Part shown: positions 25,082-37,242 of the stretch, piece by piece
Numbering within the stretch: position 1 is the stretch's first letter
Layout of the letters: the number at the start of each line of letters is the position of its first letter
NCBI GenBank assembly: GCA_037447655.1
Contig: JBBHKE010001982.1
Coordinates: 19,088 to 83,087, forward strand
Direction of reading: 5' to 3'
DNA: 64,000 nt
Source of the DNA: Zygnema cylindricum
Lineage: Eukaryota; Streptophyta; Zygnematophyceae; Zygnematales; Zygnemataceae
Made by a program: the position numbers and the translations under genes
Notes under the pieces: model-generated
Databases searched by the model: none
Told to the model about the DNA's origin: nothing
Seen by the model: only the letters and a program-made list of their open reading frames with translations

Positions 25082-28000
25082 CGCCTTTTAGTTAAGACGT
25101 GCGAGATTGATTTTCAACCTTCAAAGTAAAGCTTCGCTAGGCTACCCAGTTGAACGAGTACTTGTCTCGATTAAGGGGTGTTAACGTTGTTGCTCATAAA
25201 CAAGGAATTGTTGGTGTTGATGTATTTCAATGGAGTGCTTCTGGCTACCTTAAGTTTTATAACATGTGTCTTTAACTAAAGGAGTCGTTTAGAGGTTTCA
25301 CCCCCGCTCCTTCATTGTTTACATTTTGGATCGACCTAAAATTGGAATTCCTTTAATCAAATTTTGTAATTTGGGCTAAATTCATATCCATCGTGACTGT
25401 AGTGGCATATGCACCAGATTGAAGCAGTTTTTCGATTGAAAAGCTGTGAATTAACAAAGACATTATCTATTGGGCGATGGCAAAAAGATAAACTGAGAAA
25501 ATATTGATAAAAATGATGAATATCACTTGATATTTTACTAAAGTTGTTTTATGTATGGAAATATAAAAAAAGCCAACAAAACAAATTTCTCGTCCTTCTG
25601 TTTTTTACAAACTATTGAGTTTGGCACGCTTGGCAATAAGGTAGTTTGGGAATATGGACGTCGTTTAACTCTTGAATGAGTGATTAAGGTTTTTTGCTTA
25701 TATAATGATTATTTGTTGAAACGGGGTTTTTTAAAGTTGTTGATAATATACTTATAAATGTTAAAGTTGGCGATACTTTTTTGTATGTGTTGTGCTAACT
25801 GAAGTTTAATATATTTATTTTGTTACAAACACATCATTATAGTTATAAAATTCGTATCAACTTTAATGCATGCATTCAGGTCACTAGTGTGTCAATTATA
25901 GTTGTATGCACAAATGTGGCGTTTTTTTGGGGTTCAAAAGTTTGTATAAATCTTTTTATTTGTTCCTCTATTTTTTACATTTTTATTAACTATGAATCAA
26001 TATTTGAAATCAATTTGGGTTTGACTGTTGGTAATGTGTTACCGTCATAAGGATGTATGCATTAAACCTTTATATGCATTAGTTTTCACTAGTTGTTATG
26101 TAAAAAGTTAAAGGATGCTGTCGTATATAACTCAATAGGGGAAAACTACCGGTCTAAAATGGGACAAGAGGGCCTACACAAAACTGCTATATTGATTTCA
26201 CTATTCCGCTATTTTGTTGTGTAGCTAGTAGGATTCGTGTAGTCGAAAAAATAAAAGTGGTAAAGTGGGATTCATGGGGAAACAAGGAACGGTGAAGCAA
26301 TGGACTTAGGGCGTGTTGGGAAGTAAGGTCTTCAAACTAACAAATTGGCCAAGGTTTTAACAAACTAAAAAAAAATTGAGATAAATATATAATTTAAAAA
26401 AAAAAAGGTTGTAAAGGTGTCGCTCAAAGTTTTCATCGAAATGAAGTTTTATACAAATTTGAGAAAAGTAAATGTAAAAAGAGAGATTTGTTTTGTGATT
26501 AATGTTAAAAGCACCACGGTTTTTTTTTAACCAATACATAGGGAAAAAAAACGGTTAAAAAACGTTTGGAGAACGGTTATACTTTTGGTTAGTGGATCAA
26601 GATAGATGCTCAATAAAATAACACTTTAAGGGTCCATCCATAAAATTATTTTGCATCATATTTGCATCCATTATGATTTGGCCATCGGGATTGTGTTGCA
26701 TAAAAAATGCTTTTACGGGGCATGTGGGCTGGAAGATACCTTCCAATTCGAGAAATACAAAGATGGTAAATTCGTTTAGGGATGGTAAGAGCCATTTTGT
26801 CAATGATTACTCTTAATTTGTTTGTAGATTAAAATAGCTTGAATGTTACTTCTAACACGAGAAGGTTTATAAAAAATATTTTTGTTCTCGTAAAAGGGAC
26901 CCCCGTTAATCAAAAACAAAAATTGGTGTGAGCACCACTCAACATATTGATCATTTAAAGAGATTTTTATAAGTTGTGGGTTTAATTTATTACACGTGAA
27001 TTTGAATTGGTCCCTCAAAGCTTTCTCATTTTGATGAAATAGAATGTGGATGGTCAGATTCATATTCACAAAAAAAAATAAGACTTACGGTGAGTGTAAG
27101 TTACCTAAAAGTGGAGTCTTTACATGACTGGCCGTCGAGGCTTAGAGTTAAAAGATAGACGGATCTTTCCCAACCTAAGATCAAAGCAACCTCCACTTCA
27201 CCTATTGAAGGGATGAGGGGATATTTCTCGCACGAAATGACCAAACTGGTCAAAAGAATTGGTGAAGGGCGATACGCGTTTAGAGGCAACACCCGTCTTC
27301 GGTGGTATACCTAAAGTTGGGGGAATGACGAAGGCCCATTCTACGCAAGTAGGGCTACGTTGAACTATATTAAATTGTCGTGCACATTGCTTCAACACTA
27401 GATGGTGGTGGTGGATGGACGTTTAGGAGAGAATACGAAAGGGGACCTCGGAGTGGTGTTTTATAGTCTGACCATTAGGTTGAGGTTGCTCACCGTGAAC
27501 CGCTATTAGTGTGTTAAAACGCTAATTTGGAGACCCTAAATTTTGAATCTTAAAACTAAAATAGAATTAATAACTATGTTTGTTTTTTTACGTTGAGATA
27601 TTTGCGTTCTTAACTTAGATGGTTTTAAAATAGTTTTGTATAAAATGTGTCAATTTGTACTTAAATTGCTTGTTATTGCATACAAACGTACAAGAAAAGT
27701 GTTAGATAATGGTGTTGACACAGGAAAGTGAGTGCGACGACACGTGAAAGCGCACTCATATTTGATTACTTTGAATAAAAACGGGCTTTATTGGCTACAA
27801 CATTGGAATGTGTATCCAAATTAGTGTCATATGTATAAATTAGCGTTAATTTTTTTTGGCATTAGACCCTTGAACCCGAAAGAGAGTTAATAACAATAGA
27901 GTACAGTTTAGTCACCAATTTTAATATGCAAAAAGCGGACCAACGACGTATGGTGAAAAAACGAAAACGGAAAAACGGATATTGAAACAACATTTAGTAT

Positions 28001-29051
28001 CGGCGCAGTAAGTTGAAGTGTGAAAGCAAACGGCGCTATGAAGTCGATAGTCGATTACAAATTTACATTGCTTTACCGAAAGGGCAAAGGAAAAAAAAAC
28101 TTCGCCAAGTATGATTGTGTTATTTGTTGCCAGTATTGCGTACGACAGGCTAATAAACGACTACTCTTTACACGGGATAACTTCCTAAAGTCTCTTTTTC
28201 CTTCGTTTTCAATATTAAAGATGTAGGTGGCCCTCGCGTGGATCGTATGTTTTTGCACGGGGTAGAAAGGACAATGGGTGACTGATTTCTCACAACCCTA
28301 CCTGGTCCCATGTTTCCTCATAGTTTTCCTTTATCGTATTCACTACGGTTGTATGAAGGGCGATGGTATACATTGTAGTGGTCCATTTACATGTAGAGCT
28401 AAAGATGGTTTCAACTTTCAAACGTTGAAAAAAAAATATTATTAGCGTTTATAATTTATTAGTGTTAAAAACTAATTATTGTTACTAACGCTAATTTGAG
28501 TTTTTCAAGATTTCGAAAAAATAAGTTTACTCTAATTGATCCATAACGCTGATTTGGGTACAACGGATCTGCCATTTGGATCTTCACGGTAAATTAGGTG
28601 AAAGTACAAAATCTGACAAATAGTACACTGTCGCTTCCTTTTACTATAATTCATTGATAACTCTAATTTGGGTTTTTTGCCTTTTAATTAATACGCGATT
28701 AATATCTCTACCCTAAAATAGGTATGGTCTCATTCCGCCTTTTAGTATGAGCGTAGTTTTACGTGCGATCGCGATTATTTTAATATATTTTTCGTCCTAA
28801 TTTACTTAAAAATGCATAATTTTGTACGGAATGACAAGTCCGTACACCACACTATTCAAGAAGATAACAAATAAGAATTATTAACGCTAATTTACCATAA
28901 CTTTAATTAACGTAATAAAAAATTAGTGTTATCAATTGTATTTCAAGGTTTGAGGTCAAAATTTGGGGTGTCGATATAGCATTCATAACACTAATAACGA
29001 TTGTCGAAGGCGTGCACACAAATAGGCCGTACATTGGCGTTTCAAAAGTCA
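25082..29051. other. AT-rich intergenic DNA with eroded repeats
   Basis: No supportable gene. Open frames are short and unconserved in appearance. From about 28430 to 28930 there are scattered pieces of the TTATTAGTGTTAA-type MITE termini (for example ATTAGTGTTAAAAACTAAT). The rest is AT-rich with no recognisable structure. Confidence 0.45.
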
Positions 29052-29059
29052 GTGTATTG

Positions 29060-29727
29060 CATAGTTCAAAAGTAGGTGACCGTACGCCCATACAATATGC
29101 CTATTGTACGCAAAACATACAATATGCCCTTAAGACCCATATTGTATTGGCCGCAAAATGAAATAAAATAGGGACAGGGTTGAGTTGCACATCGATCGAT
29201 AGAGAATTAAACGACATGTCTAAATTTTGAAAAAAAATCGGACAAAAAAAATATTTATGTGAGTTTTGAGGGACTTTTTATTTAAACCGTCAGATTTGGA
29301 CGATCGGACGGTCGCTGATCAAAGTAGGCGATTTTAAAAAGATCACATGAAAAGCCCATAACACAACTTACGAAAGGACAATCTGTCATATTAGCGTCTT
29401 CAACTTTGAGGGCCACACTAAATAAAGCCTCAAATTGACCAACCAGGCAGTATAGGACGAAAAGAAAAATATACCACACTGCCAAAAAATTTACCAAAAC
29501 CTACGGACCAACTCCGTTGGTGCCTTTTCCCCCGGAATGTCATCCTACGCCGTGTCAGTTCGCTAAAAAATTTCGTCCGGCGGCGTGCGCTGTACTTTGA
29601 TCTTACGTCAGATTCGGACGTTCGTACAAGAGTGTGCACGAAGCAGACACATACAGTATGCCTAAGTTGCGCGAGTTTTGTGCACCTACCAAAGGCTTAC
29701 CATAAAAAAGCCTACTTTTGAACTATG
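29060..29727. mobile_element. hAT-like MITE, CATAGTTC family, copy 3 (668 bp, long form, reversed)
   Basis: It starts CATAGTTCAAAAGTAGG and ends CCTACTTTTGAACTATG. The flanks are GTGTATTG (29052-29059) and GTGCATTG (29728-29735), an 8-bp target duplication with one mismatch. The orientation is opposite to the copies at 24772 and 31929. It is about twice their length because it holds extra internal sequence (about 29400-29650). Confidence 0.82.
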
Positions 29728-29735
29728 GTGCATTG

Positions 29736-30239
29736 ACTTTCCCTCCAAAATCTTCTCGGCAGTCAGAGGCCTCGTTATGGAACATTATTGTACTATTCTG
29801 GGTCATTCAAGCTCCAATGAGAAGCGATTTTTGTACCTGTTTCCAAAACTTGTGGGTAATTTATCTAAGCTGAAGGCAACTTAAGAGTTAAGACGTGTGT
29901 ATGGGTTTATTAAATCAAATTCGTAATTTCATCTACGTTTGTCCTCTGCTGAAATAACTCACTTTTAAAGTGCAATGAAATATTTTTTTATCGTGTGCAA
30001 CTAGGAAAACGTTAGCATTTTTTACGTGTGAAAGCCCCCTAATAAGAAAAACAAGGAAAAAAAGAATTGGGTAACGTTTCCTTGTAGTACCATACGCAGT
30101 TATCCCCCATTCATCTAGTTGCACGGATCGCTGTACGTGTCCGTAGTAATTTACTGTACGTTTTCGTGAAATTTAGCTGCTCGATGTCTGTGATTAGGGT
30201 TTATTTTGCCTTCATTGATTATCTTTGCCTCTACGGTAT
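29736..30239. other. AT-rich spacer, nothing recognised
   Basis: No gene, RNA or clear repeat seen. Confidence 0.4.
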
Positions 30240-30480
30240 ACTGCTTCGCGCGGAGAGGAAACGGCCGGTACAGGCCGAAACGAGGAGACTCGCGGAGGGT
30301 CGAGGAGAATTACGCCGGCCGCGGGATAACCTCGCGGAGACTCCCGCGGATGCCGGTTCGACACATTTCGAATTGGCCCGCGAAGACGTCACCGGGCCAG
30401 GTATACCTGTATTAGTTGGCGGCGTACGACGTCTCGCGGGAGGACGCAACCAGATAAATAGCCCGTTCAGCGAAGGCCGA
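30240..30480. other. Isolated GC-rich island (~240 bp)
   Basis: This patch is rich in CGCGG, GGCCGG and CGCGGAGA words, while DNA on both sides is AT-rich. Open frames exist on both strands (about 70-106 residues) with high Arg/Ala/Pro content, but no family is recognised. It may be a fragment of a GC-rich mobile element, a piece of foreign coding sequence or a CpG-island-like promoter. None of these can be shown. Confidence 0.55.
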
Positions 30481-30572
30481 TGTTAAAATGCTTCAATTTT
30501 TTTGAAGCGCTTCAATTTTATGTAAAGCAACCAATTATTCCTCCCCTTAAAAAAAGAATGAAATAAAACACT

Positions 30573-30890
30573 AAGGGTAGCCTTCCATCAGGCGTTCCCA
30601 GTAATTGTACGATCACGTTTACCGGCAGTAAAATTTGTAACACCCTTCCATCAGGTCGTGCCAAGTGAAGCTAAAATTGCTGACTTGTTAGATTGCGATT
30701 GGTACCACGTAGGATCCTGTTGAGCCGCCCAGGAATAATCATCATTTCGAAAAGGACAAAATCGTTACTAAGTATGTGTACGGATAGACGCCGATTAAAA
30801 TATATTAGTAGCGTCACGCTAATATACAATCTCAACGTTCTTAGGGTTGTCGTCGTACCAGCGGCCACGAAAACCGTTGCAAAATTAAAG
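30573..30890. mobile_element. Truncated left part of a Harbinger-like element
   Basis: It begins TAAGGGTAGCCTTCCATCAGGCG and is collinear for about 300 bp with the intact element at 32967-33779 (for example GGTACCACGTAGGATCCTGTTGA, TAGTAGCGT.ACGCTAAT and CGGCCACGAAAACCG). The right half is missing. Confidence 0.6.
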
Positions 30891-30973
30891 TTTGTACAAA
30901 CTAGTAAATCAACGCCCGTTACACGGGCAAGTACCCTGTCTAGTTTATCATGCCCGTACTACGGACGCACGGC

Positions 30974-31230
30974 AACGCTACACCGCGAATTGTTATAAAT
31001 GTCAAATTTTAAATAGTGTTGAAGAAAATGTAACGTAATTGATGCTAAATAAGTATTTGTTTTTTTTTTGTAATTTGTAATAATGTATTATAATTTCGGA
31101 ATTATGCTACACCGCGCATCGTTATTAGTGTCAAAGTTTAAATAGTGTGTAAGTAAATATACCGTCATTGACGCTAATTAAGAATTTGAAAATTAAAAAA
31201 AAAAGGTTTATTCTAATTTCAGTGTTAACG
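30974..31230. mobile_element. MITE termini of the CTACACCGCG family
   Basis: Two partial left ends, GCTACACCGCGAATTG (about 30982) and GCTACACCGCGCATCG (about 31110), are each followed by TTAAATAGTGT-like sequence. Right ends are not resolved. Confidence 0.45.
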
Positions 31231-31462
31231 CTAATTTGGAACAACAAAAATGGAAAATTTTCTGTACGATTATATACATTATTATATGTATCCGTACAAA
31301 ATATAAAAAATCGTACACCGTAGTGAAATTTAAATATCCGTACATGTCAGACTTATTTACATGTCAGACCAATCCCGTTTTTTTAGCGCACGTTCCTATG
31401 CGAACGCGTCCGATTTAATTCATTTTTTGTAAAATTTTCACTTGAAAAGGTACATTTATGTA

Positions 31463-31472
31463 NNNNNNNNNN
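31463..31472. other. Assembly gap (10 N)
   Basis: Ten N bases. Sequence continuity across this point is not proven. Confidence 1.
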
Positions 31473-31928
31473 TGTAAGCCTGGTTTTTTTAAATTAATGT
31501 GGCAGTTTTAAGTTTGCTAGCCTGCCAGCGACTAGTTTCATCGCTAGATTCTTCTAGTGTACTTTTCGGGTATTGTGTTGAATGCTATTTCCGCGGCTGG
31601 TTTCCGTATGGTATTTTTGCGGATGAAAACTTGATACCACATGTTGTTTTCCAACTCCACCGAAGATCTCTAAGCTAAAGTTTTTGTAGTGTTTTACGAA
31701 GTGAACACGTGTGGAATAGCATTGCCTTTCCACCTAGCTTTCACGCGTGTGGCAGGGCCGTAGACTTTCATGACGAGTCAATTCGTACAAGTGAAAATGC
31801 ACAATCATATTGTTCTCACGTGGGTACACCTGGACATTAACTTTCGCTCGTGTGTACAGGCAACGAAGCATTTTGTGATGTTTTTGAAATCGAATCTCTA
31901 GAAGCCACCTCAACCTTTTGTTGTACAC

Positions 31929-32225
31929 CATAGTTCAAAAGTAGGCGTTTTTATGGTATGCCTTTGGTCGGCGCCTTTATCGTAAGTTGTGTTATGGGCT
32001 TTTCATGTGATCTTCTTAGATCGCTACTTTGATCAGCGACCGTCCGATCGTTTGAATTTTGACGGTGTAATTAAATTTTTTTGGTCCGAATGTTTTAATT
32101 GGTCTAATTTTTGGTCTGAATGTTTTAATTGGTCCGAATACAATATGGGTCTTAAGGTCATATTGTATGTTTTGCATACAGTAGGCATATTGTATGGGCC
32201 TACTTTCACCTACTTTTGAACTACA
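31929..32225. mobile_element. hAT-like MITE, CATAGTTC family, copy 2 (~297 bp)
   Basis: The interior is strongly similar to the copy at 24772-25073 and in the same orientation. The left end is intact (CATAGTTCAAAAGTAGG). The right end has decayed to GAACTACA. The flanks TTGTACAC and TAGTACAC give a 7-of-8 match for the target duplication. Confidence 0.8.
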
Positions 32226-32251
32226 TAGTACACCCTTTCATTTTCTCATAA

Positions 32252-32966
32252 TGAAGCCTGTTCTCCATTAGGCGGTCCTAGTAGGCGGTCCTAGTATACA
32301 TGCAGATATGTCTATTTCTAGTGTTTTATGGCACGGCCTTCTATTATGTCGTGCCAGTAGACATCGTTTCTCAATTATGATTGGCGCCACGTAGGCTAAT
32401 TTTCAGATTCTTAAAATCTAGAAATATTCTTCAAGCTGAAAATTTGTACATAATATTTGTACGAGCGGAGGTAGTTAATGATTCGTACGAAAATTTTGCG
32501 ACCAGATTTTAATTTCGAAATTGAAAATCAAAATTTTGAATCGGAATGCCAAATTGGCGCCGCAAACTTTTAAGGTCAGCGGATGTCAGAAGGAGCGTGC
32601 GAAGATATTTCGTTCGACCTTCATACACCGTGGCGGAAGGCACATGGCATGTATGACGTGTTCGATTCTCATTGCCTGTTCACGGTGGATTTTTTTTTAC
32701 TTTTCACGTGTACCAATGGTACGCGACCAGTCTGAAGAAACTCTCCTAGCCGAGGACAGTCTCTTCACACTAGACAAGGTGCGCGATTGCTTCGCGAATC
32801 TAAAAAAGTGAAAAATCCAACAGTCGATACGTACGCCTATAATATTGGAGCCATCTAGTAGACATGTTTCGCCATGTTTCGTTTGAAAAAAAAAATGGTA
32901 CGAATCTGTATGAAATCGTACGGCATCCAGTAAACAACCCCACTTTTCCTGTAATGGAAGTTCACC
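32252..32966. mobile_element. Diverged Harbinger-like element A
   Basis: The left end (ATAATGAAGCCTGTTCTCCATTAGGCG) is a diverged relative of the GGGTAACCTTCCATCAGGCG terminus. The right end (CCTGTAATGGAAGTTCACCC) abuts TAA at the start of the next element. The internal word GATTGGCGCCACGTAGG parallels GATTGGTACCACGTAGG in the neighbour. No transposase is encoded. Confidence 0.55.
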
Positions 32967-33779
32967 CTAAGAGTAACCTTCCATCAGGCGTTCCCAAGAA
33001 TTGTACGGTCACGTTTACCAGCTGTAAAATTTGTAACACTTTTCTATCAGGTCGTGGCAGTAAAGCAAAAATTGCTTACGTGTTGGATTTCGATTGGTAC
33101 CACGTAGGATCCTGTTGATCCGGCCAAGAATATTGAAAGTTTCGAAAAGTACAAAATCTTGACTGCGTATCTGTACGGGCGGACACTGATTAAAATATCT
33201 AGTAGCGTGACGCTAATGTACAACCTAAACGTTATTGTATTTGTCGTTGTACCAACGGCCACGAAAACCGAGGCGATGATATGTACTGTACTATACTTGA
33301 TTTTGCACATTTATAAAGGAGGCGTGACACGATGTCCTACAACTAAGTTTTTGTCTGTACTTGATTGTGCACATTTATAGCGGAGGCGTGACAGGATGTC
33401 CTACAAGATTTTGTCGTCGAACGGGGTGGCTTCGACTTCAAAAGGTACACGCCATTTGCCACATGTAAGTATATAACTTCACGTCCGTCGTGGACGACTC
33501 TAATTATATAAGTGGACCAATACACGCATTCAGTAAGCGCAAAGTGTCCTCCTGAGGACAGCCGGAGGAGACTCGCCAGGTACTGGATGGAAGGGGCGTT
33601 TGCGTCGAGAATTCAAAATCGGACGGTGGGAGTTTTTGCCAAAAAGTCTGGAGAATCTTAGCGAATTTCTTGTAAACATGTTTTGTAAAAAAATAAAATA
33701 AAACAGTACGGCTTAATACGGAAAGGTACTTTCTCCAGTAAACAACCCCACTTTTCGCCTGATGGAAGGTTACCCTGAA
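32967..33779. mobile_element. Harbinger-like non-autonomous element B (~0.8 kb)
   Basis: The left end GAGTAACCTTCCATCAGGCG (from 32971) is inverted at the right end as CGCCTGATGGAAGGTTACCC (ends at about 33775), with one mismatch. The flanking trinucleotides are TAA and TGA, consistent with a diverged 3-bp TWA target duplication of PIF/Harbinger elements. That superfamily call is inference. No coding capacity is seen. A solo right end of the same family lies at about 39165-39248. Confidence 0.65.
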
Positions 33780-34084
33780 TGACAACGTGCAAAATCATAG
33801 ATGTCCCGTGCACATATTACGCACGGTATAAACTAACAAATACTATGTACGGTACGCATCAAACCATGATGAAAAGTAAATAAAATACGTACCTTACTTT
33901 GTACCCGTACAATATTTTTACACTTACGTACAGTGTCCGTCAATGTTCGTACATTTTAGGGTTACTTTAGGTGATTTTGTAGGGTTTCCAAGGTACATTG
34001 CCGTACGTTCATTTATATTTAAGTACGGCTGGCGTAGATATTCCGTACTATAAGGTTTTTAGGGTACACTTTCATACAATTTTG

Positions 34085-34969
34085 TAGTGTTGTGTATCGG
34101 TAAAAAAATTATCGCGATAACACCGATACCGATAGTTATCGATTATCGAACGGTCAGCGGTCCCGATATATTTGTACTTTCTGTACTTTGTGTCCGGAGT
34201 GCTTTCTGTCCGGTAAACTGAACGGTAAATTTACGATAAATGTACGGTTTTTTACTGGAAATGTACGGAATTTGACGAAAAAATACGTTGCACTTTGTAG
34301 TACTTTTTGGGCGGTTAAGTGAACATAAATTTTACGGAACGTACGGAATTGTACCAATAAACTGATTATCATGGAACGGTAAAAATACGGCAGACACAAA
34401 GTACAACGGATGCAAAATAACATTATGCGTGCCACCGGAATCGAACGGACGACATTCAATGAGAAAATACGATCGGACGGTCAGCGTGAGCGCCGACATC
34501 TCGGAATGGCTCTTTTGGCAGCTTTTGCCAAAAAAGCCGACGGATTGACACGTGGCAGGTTTCCAGTGGATCCTAAAAAATAAAGGGACAAAGCCACGGC
34601 GTCGGATGTGAAAGGTACATCGTTTTAATTGGAGCCGTACTAGAGCCGTACACATCTTATGCCAGCTACTGTACTTTCGGCTTGTACAAATGATCTGATT
34701 GGTAGGTACCTCAGGGGTTGTGAGTAGGGCGCGTCGGGGGAATAAGACGTACAGTTGAGTGTTTATGCCGTACATTTATCTGTACGGCTCGTACATTTAT
34801 CGCCGAAAGTTATCGTTATCGGAATTATCGCCGATAAGTAGCCGATATTATCGGCTACTTATCGGCGATAAGACCGATAGCGATGTATCGTACCAATATA
34901 TCGATTATCGGGTCCCCGAAAAAAGGCCCATGTCGGTTATCGGCAAATCCTTACCGATACACAACACTA
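34085..34969. mobile_element. hAT-like non-autonomous element, TAGTGTTGTGTATCGGTAA family, copy 1 (885 bp)
   Basis: Perfect 19-bp inverted ends: TAGTGTTGTGTATCGGTAA and its complement. Next to them are repeated ATCGGCGATAA / TTATCGCCGAT words. It is nearly identical to the element at 36162-37045. The left flank carries CAATTTTG but the right flank (GAAAAACC) does not, so the target duplication is absent on one side. Open frames inside (about 101 and 147 residues, minus) are shared by both copies but match no transposase. Confidence 0.85.
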
Positions 34970-36161
34970 GAAAAACCCTGAAGACGAACCCAAACAAAAA
35001 AAAAAGAAAAAAAAAATGCACCATTCGGCAGGGGACGTCACTGTCTACGGCGGACACTGACCGCCAAATATTATCCTGCGTCTCAGACAAGATACGCACA
35101 GCCTGGACGCTGGTGTGCGGAGAAAATTTTATTCGGAGTGCCCGGCGTTTACCTACAAAACAAATCCAGTGGATACCGTGATCACTTTCTCTCGCGGTAC
35201 GGCCGTCAGCGTTTATTTCAAGGGAAATTTATTATTTTTCACCGTACACCAGCGGTCTCAGTAAATCCGTACATTCCTGGAGATCGGAATTTTAGCTGGT
35301 GCTAAAATACAGGTAGAGTGGTAGATGCTAAGGTTGGTGATACCGTACGGTACCTACTGTCCCTATCCTTTTTCTTGACAAAAGACTTGAGCAAGTTGGG
35401 GATGAACGCCTCGATACGCTGTCCTCTCTGCGAAACCGCATTAGTTTGCTGTCAGAATAGGACCTTTCGTACTGAATCGATTTGACTTGGGAGGACCTCT
35501 TTAATGACAAACTTGGGGAGTCAGTCCCTTTAATATCCGATATGGTCCGTTGGCTAAAAAGCGGAAGTGCGGAATGGCTTTCTGCAGACTCGGGCTGTTC
35601 CCGCGACAGACAAAAACGGCAAGTTAATCGAATCCGACGGTGGATTCCACGAAAATGACGGTGCACATCCGTCGCGCGCCAATCGCTGCTATATTCTAAA
35701 AACTAAAATCTGCCAGTTGCTGTGGTCCTGCAGCCGCATTAAATGCACAGAATCTGGCATTATCTGCATGAGATAACAGCTGACACGCTGCAGCGAAGGC
35801 CGCCTGCACAGCGCTGCGATATATTGGCGATTTCTGACTAGTTCTGGACCGTCCTGGACGGTTTTCTGCCACGTAGGATGATGTTGAACAGCATATAACT
35901 GCACAAAACAGCATAGAACCGTCTGAAACATCGATAAAAAAAGGGAATTGCTAATCGCAGAGAACGATTTTTGCTGCGCGCAGGTACACCGCGCATCGTT
36001 ATTAGTGTCAACGACACTAATTTGGGTTCTTAAAATTTTGATTTTTTTCCTCAAATAGGATACATGATTTTAATTTTTCCTTGACGTTAATTAAGGTACC
36101 GTACAAAATAGCGTAAAGGACGAATTACAAGGTTTTTAGGGTACACTTTCATACAATTTTG
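34970..36161. other. Spacer between the two 885-bp elements, no gene recognised
   Basis: It contains assorted palindromic fragments and a left terminus of the TACACCGCGCATCGTTATTAG family at about 35983. The final ~33 bp (AAGGTTTTTAGGG to CAATTTTG) repeat the flank of copy 1 at about 34052-34084. Confidence 0.45.
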
Positions 36162-37045
36162 TAGTGTTGTGTATCGGTAAAAAAATTATCGCGATAACAC
36201 CGATACCGATAGTTATCGATTATCGAACGGTCAGCGGTCCCGATATATTTGTACTTTCTGTACTTTGTGTCCGGAGTGCTTTCTGTCCGGTAAACTGAAC
36301 GGTAAATTTACGATAAATGTACGGTTTTTTACTGGAAATGTACGGAATTTGACGAAAAAATACGTTGCACTTTGTAGTACTTTTTGGGCGGTTAAGTGAA
36401 CATAAATTTTACGGAACGTACGGAATTGTACCAATAAACTGATTATCATGGAACGGTAAAAATACGGCAGACACAAAGTACAACGGATGCAAAATAACAT
36501 TATGCGTGCCACCGGAATCGAACGGACGACATTCAATGAGAAAATACGATCGGACGGTCAGCGTGAGCGCCGACATCTCGGAATGGCTCTTTTGGCAGCT
36601 TTTGCCAAAAAAGCCGACGGATTGACACGTGGCAGGTTTCCAGTGGATCCTAAAAAATAAAGGGACAAAGCCACGGCGTCGGATGTGAAAGGTACATCGT
36701 TTTAATTGGAGCCGTACTAGAGCCGTACACATCTTATGCCAGCTACTGTACTTTCGGCTTGTACAAATGATCTGATTGGTAGGTACCTCAGGGGTTGTGA
36801 GTAGGGCGCGTCGGGGGAATAAGACGTACAGTTGAGTGTTCATGCCGTACATTTATCTGTACGGCTTGTACAGTTATCGCCGATAGTTATTGTTATCTGC
36901 ATTATCGCCAATAATAGCCGATATTATCGGCTACTTATCGGCGATAAGACCGATAGCGATATATCGTACCAATATATCGATTATCGGGTCCCTGAAAAAA
37001 GGCCCATATCGGTTATCGGCAAATCCTTACCGATACACAACACTA
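36162..37045. mobile_element. hAT-like non-autonomous element, TAGTGTTGTGTATCGGTAA family, copy 2 (884 bp)
   Basis: Ends as in copy 1. It is flanked by exact 8-bp target duplications CAATTTTG at 36154-36161 and 37046-37053. The terminal TAGTG fits the hAT YARNG pattern. It differs from copy 1 by only a few bases plus small changes near the right end. Confidence 0.9.
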
Positions 37046-37242
37046 CAATTTTGTACATTTCTGTTAAACTTCCGTACATTTTAAGATTTTGAAGGATTTT
37101 CTAAGATTACGCTTTTCGTACGTTTTTGTACATTGCCGTACAGCGAAATTTACACGAATTTTACGAAAAGTATTAAAAAGACGAATACTACGTAGTTTTC
37201 GTAGAAAAGTTGAAATCCGTACGAATTGGATATCAACGTGCA

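Noticed and set aside
30166-30486. 106-residue Arg/Ala-rich frame over the GC island
   Set aside because: Open frames on both strands are expected from GC-rich DNA. No family is recognised, so it is reported as a compositional island rather than a gene.
34154-36852. Two pairs of almost identical open frames (101 and 147 residues) that look like a conserved duplicated gene
   Set aside because: They lie inside the two copies of the hAT-like element and are conserved only because the element was copied recently. No transposase motif is visible.
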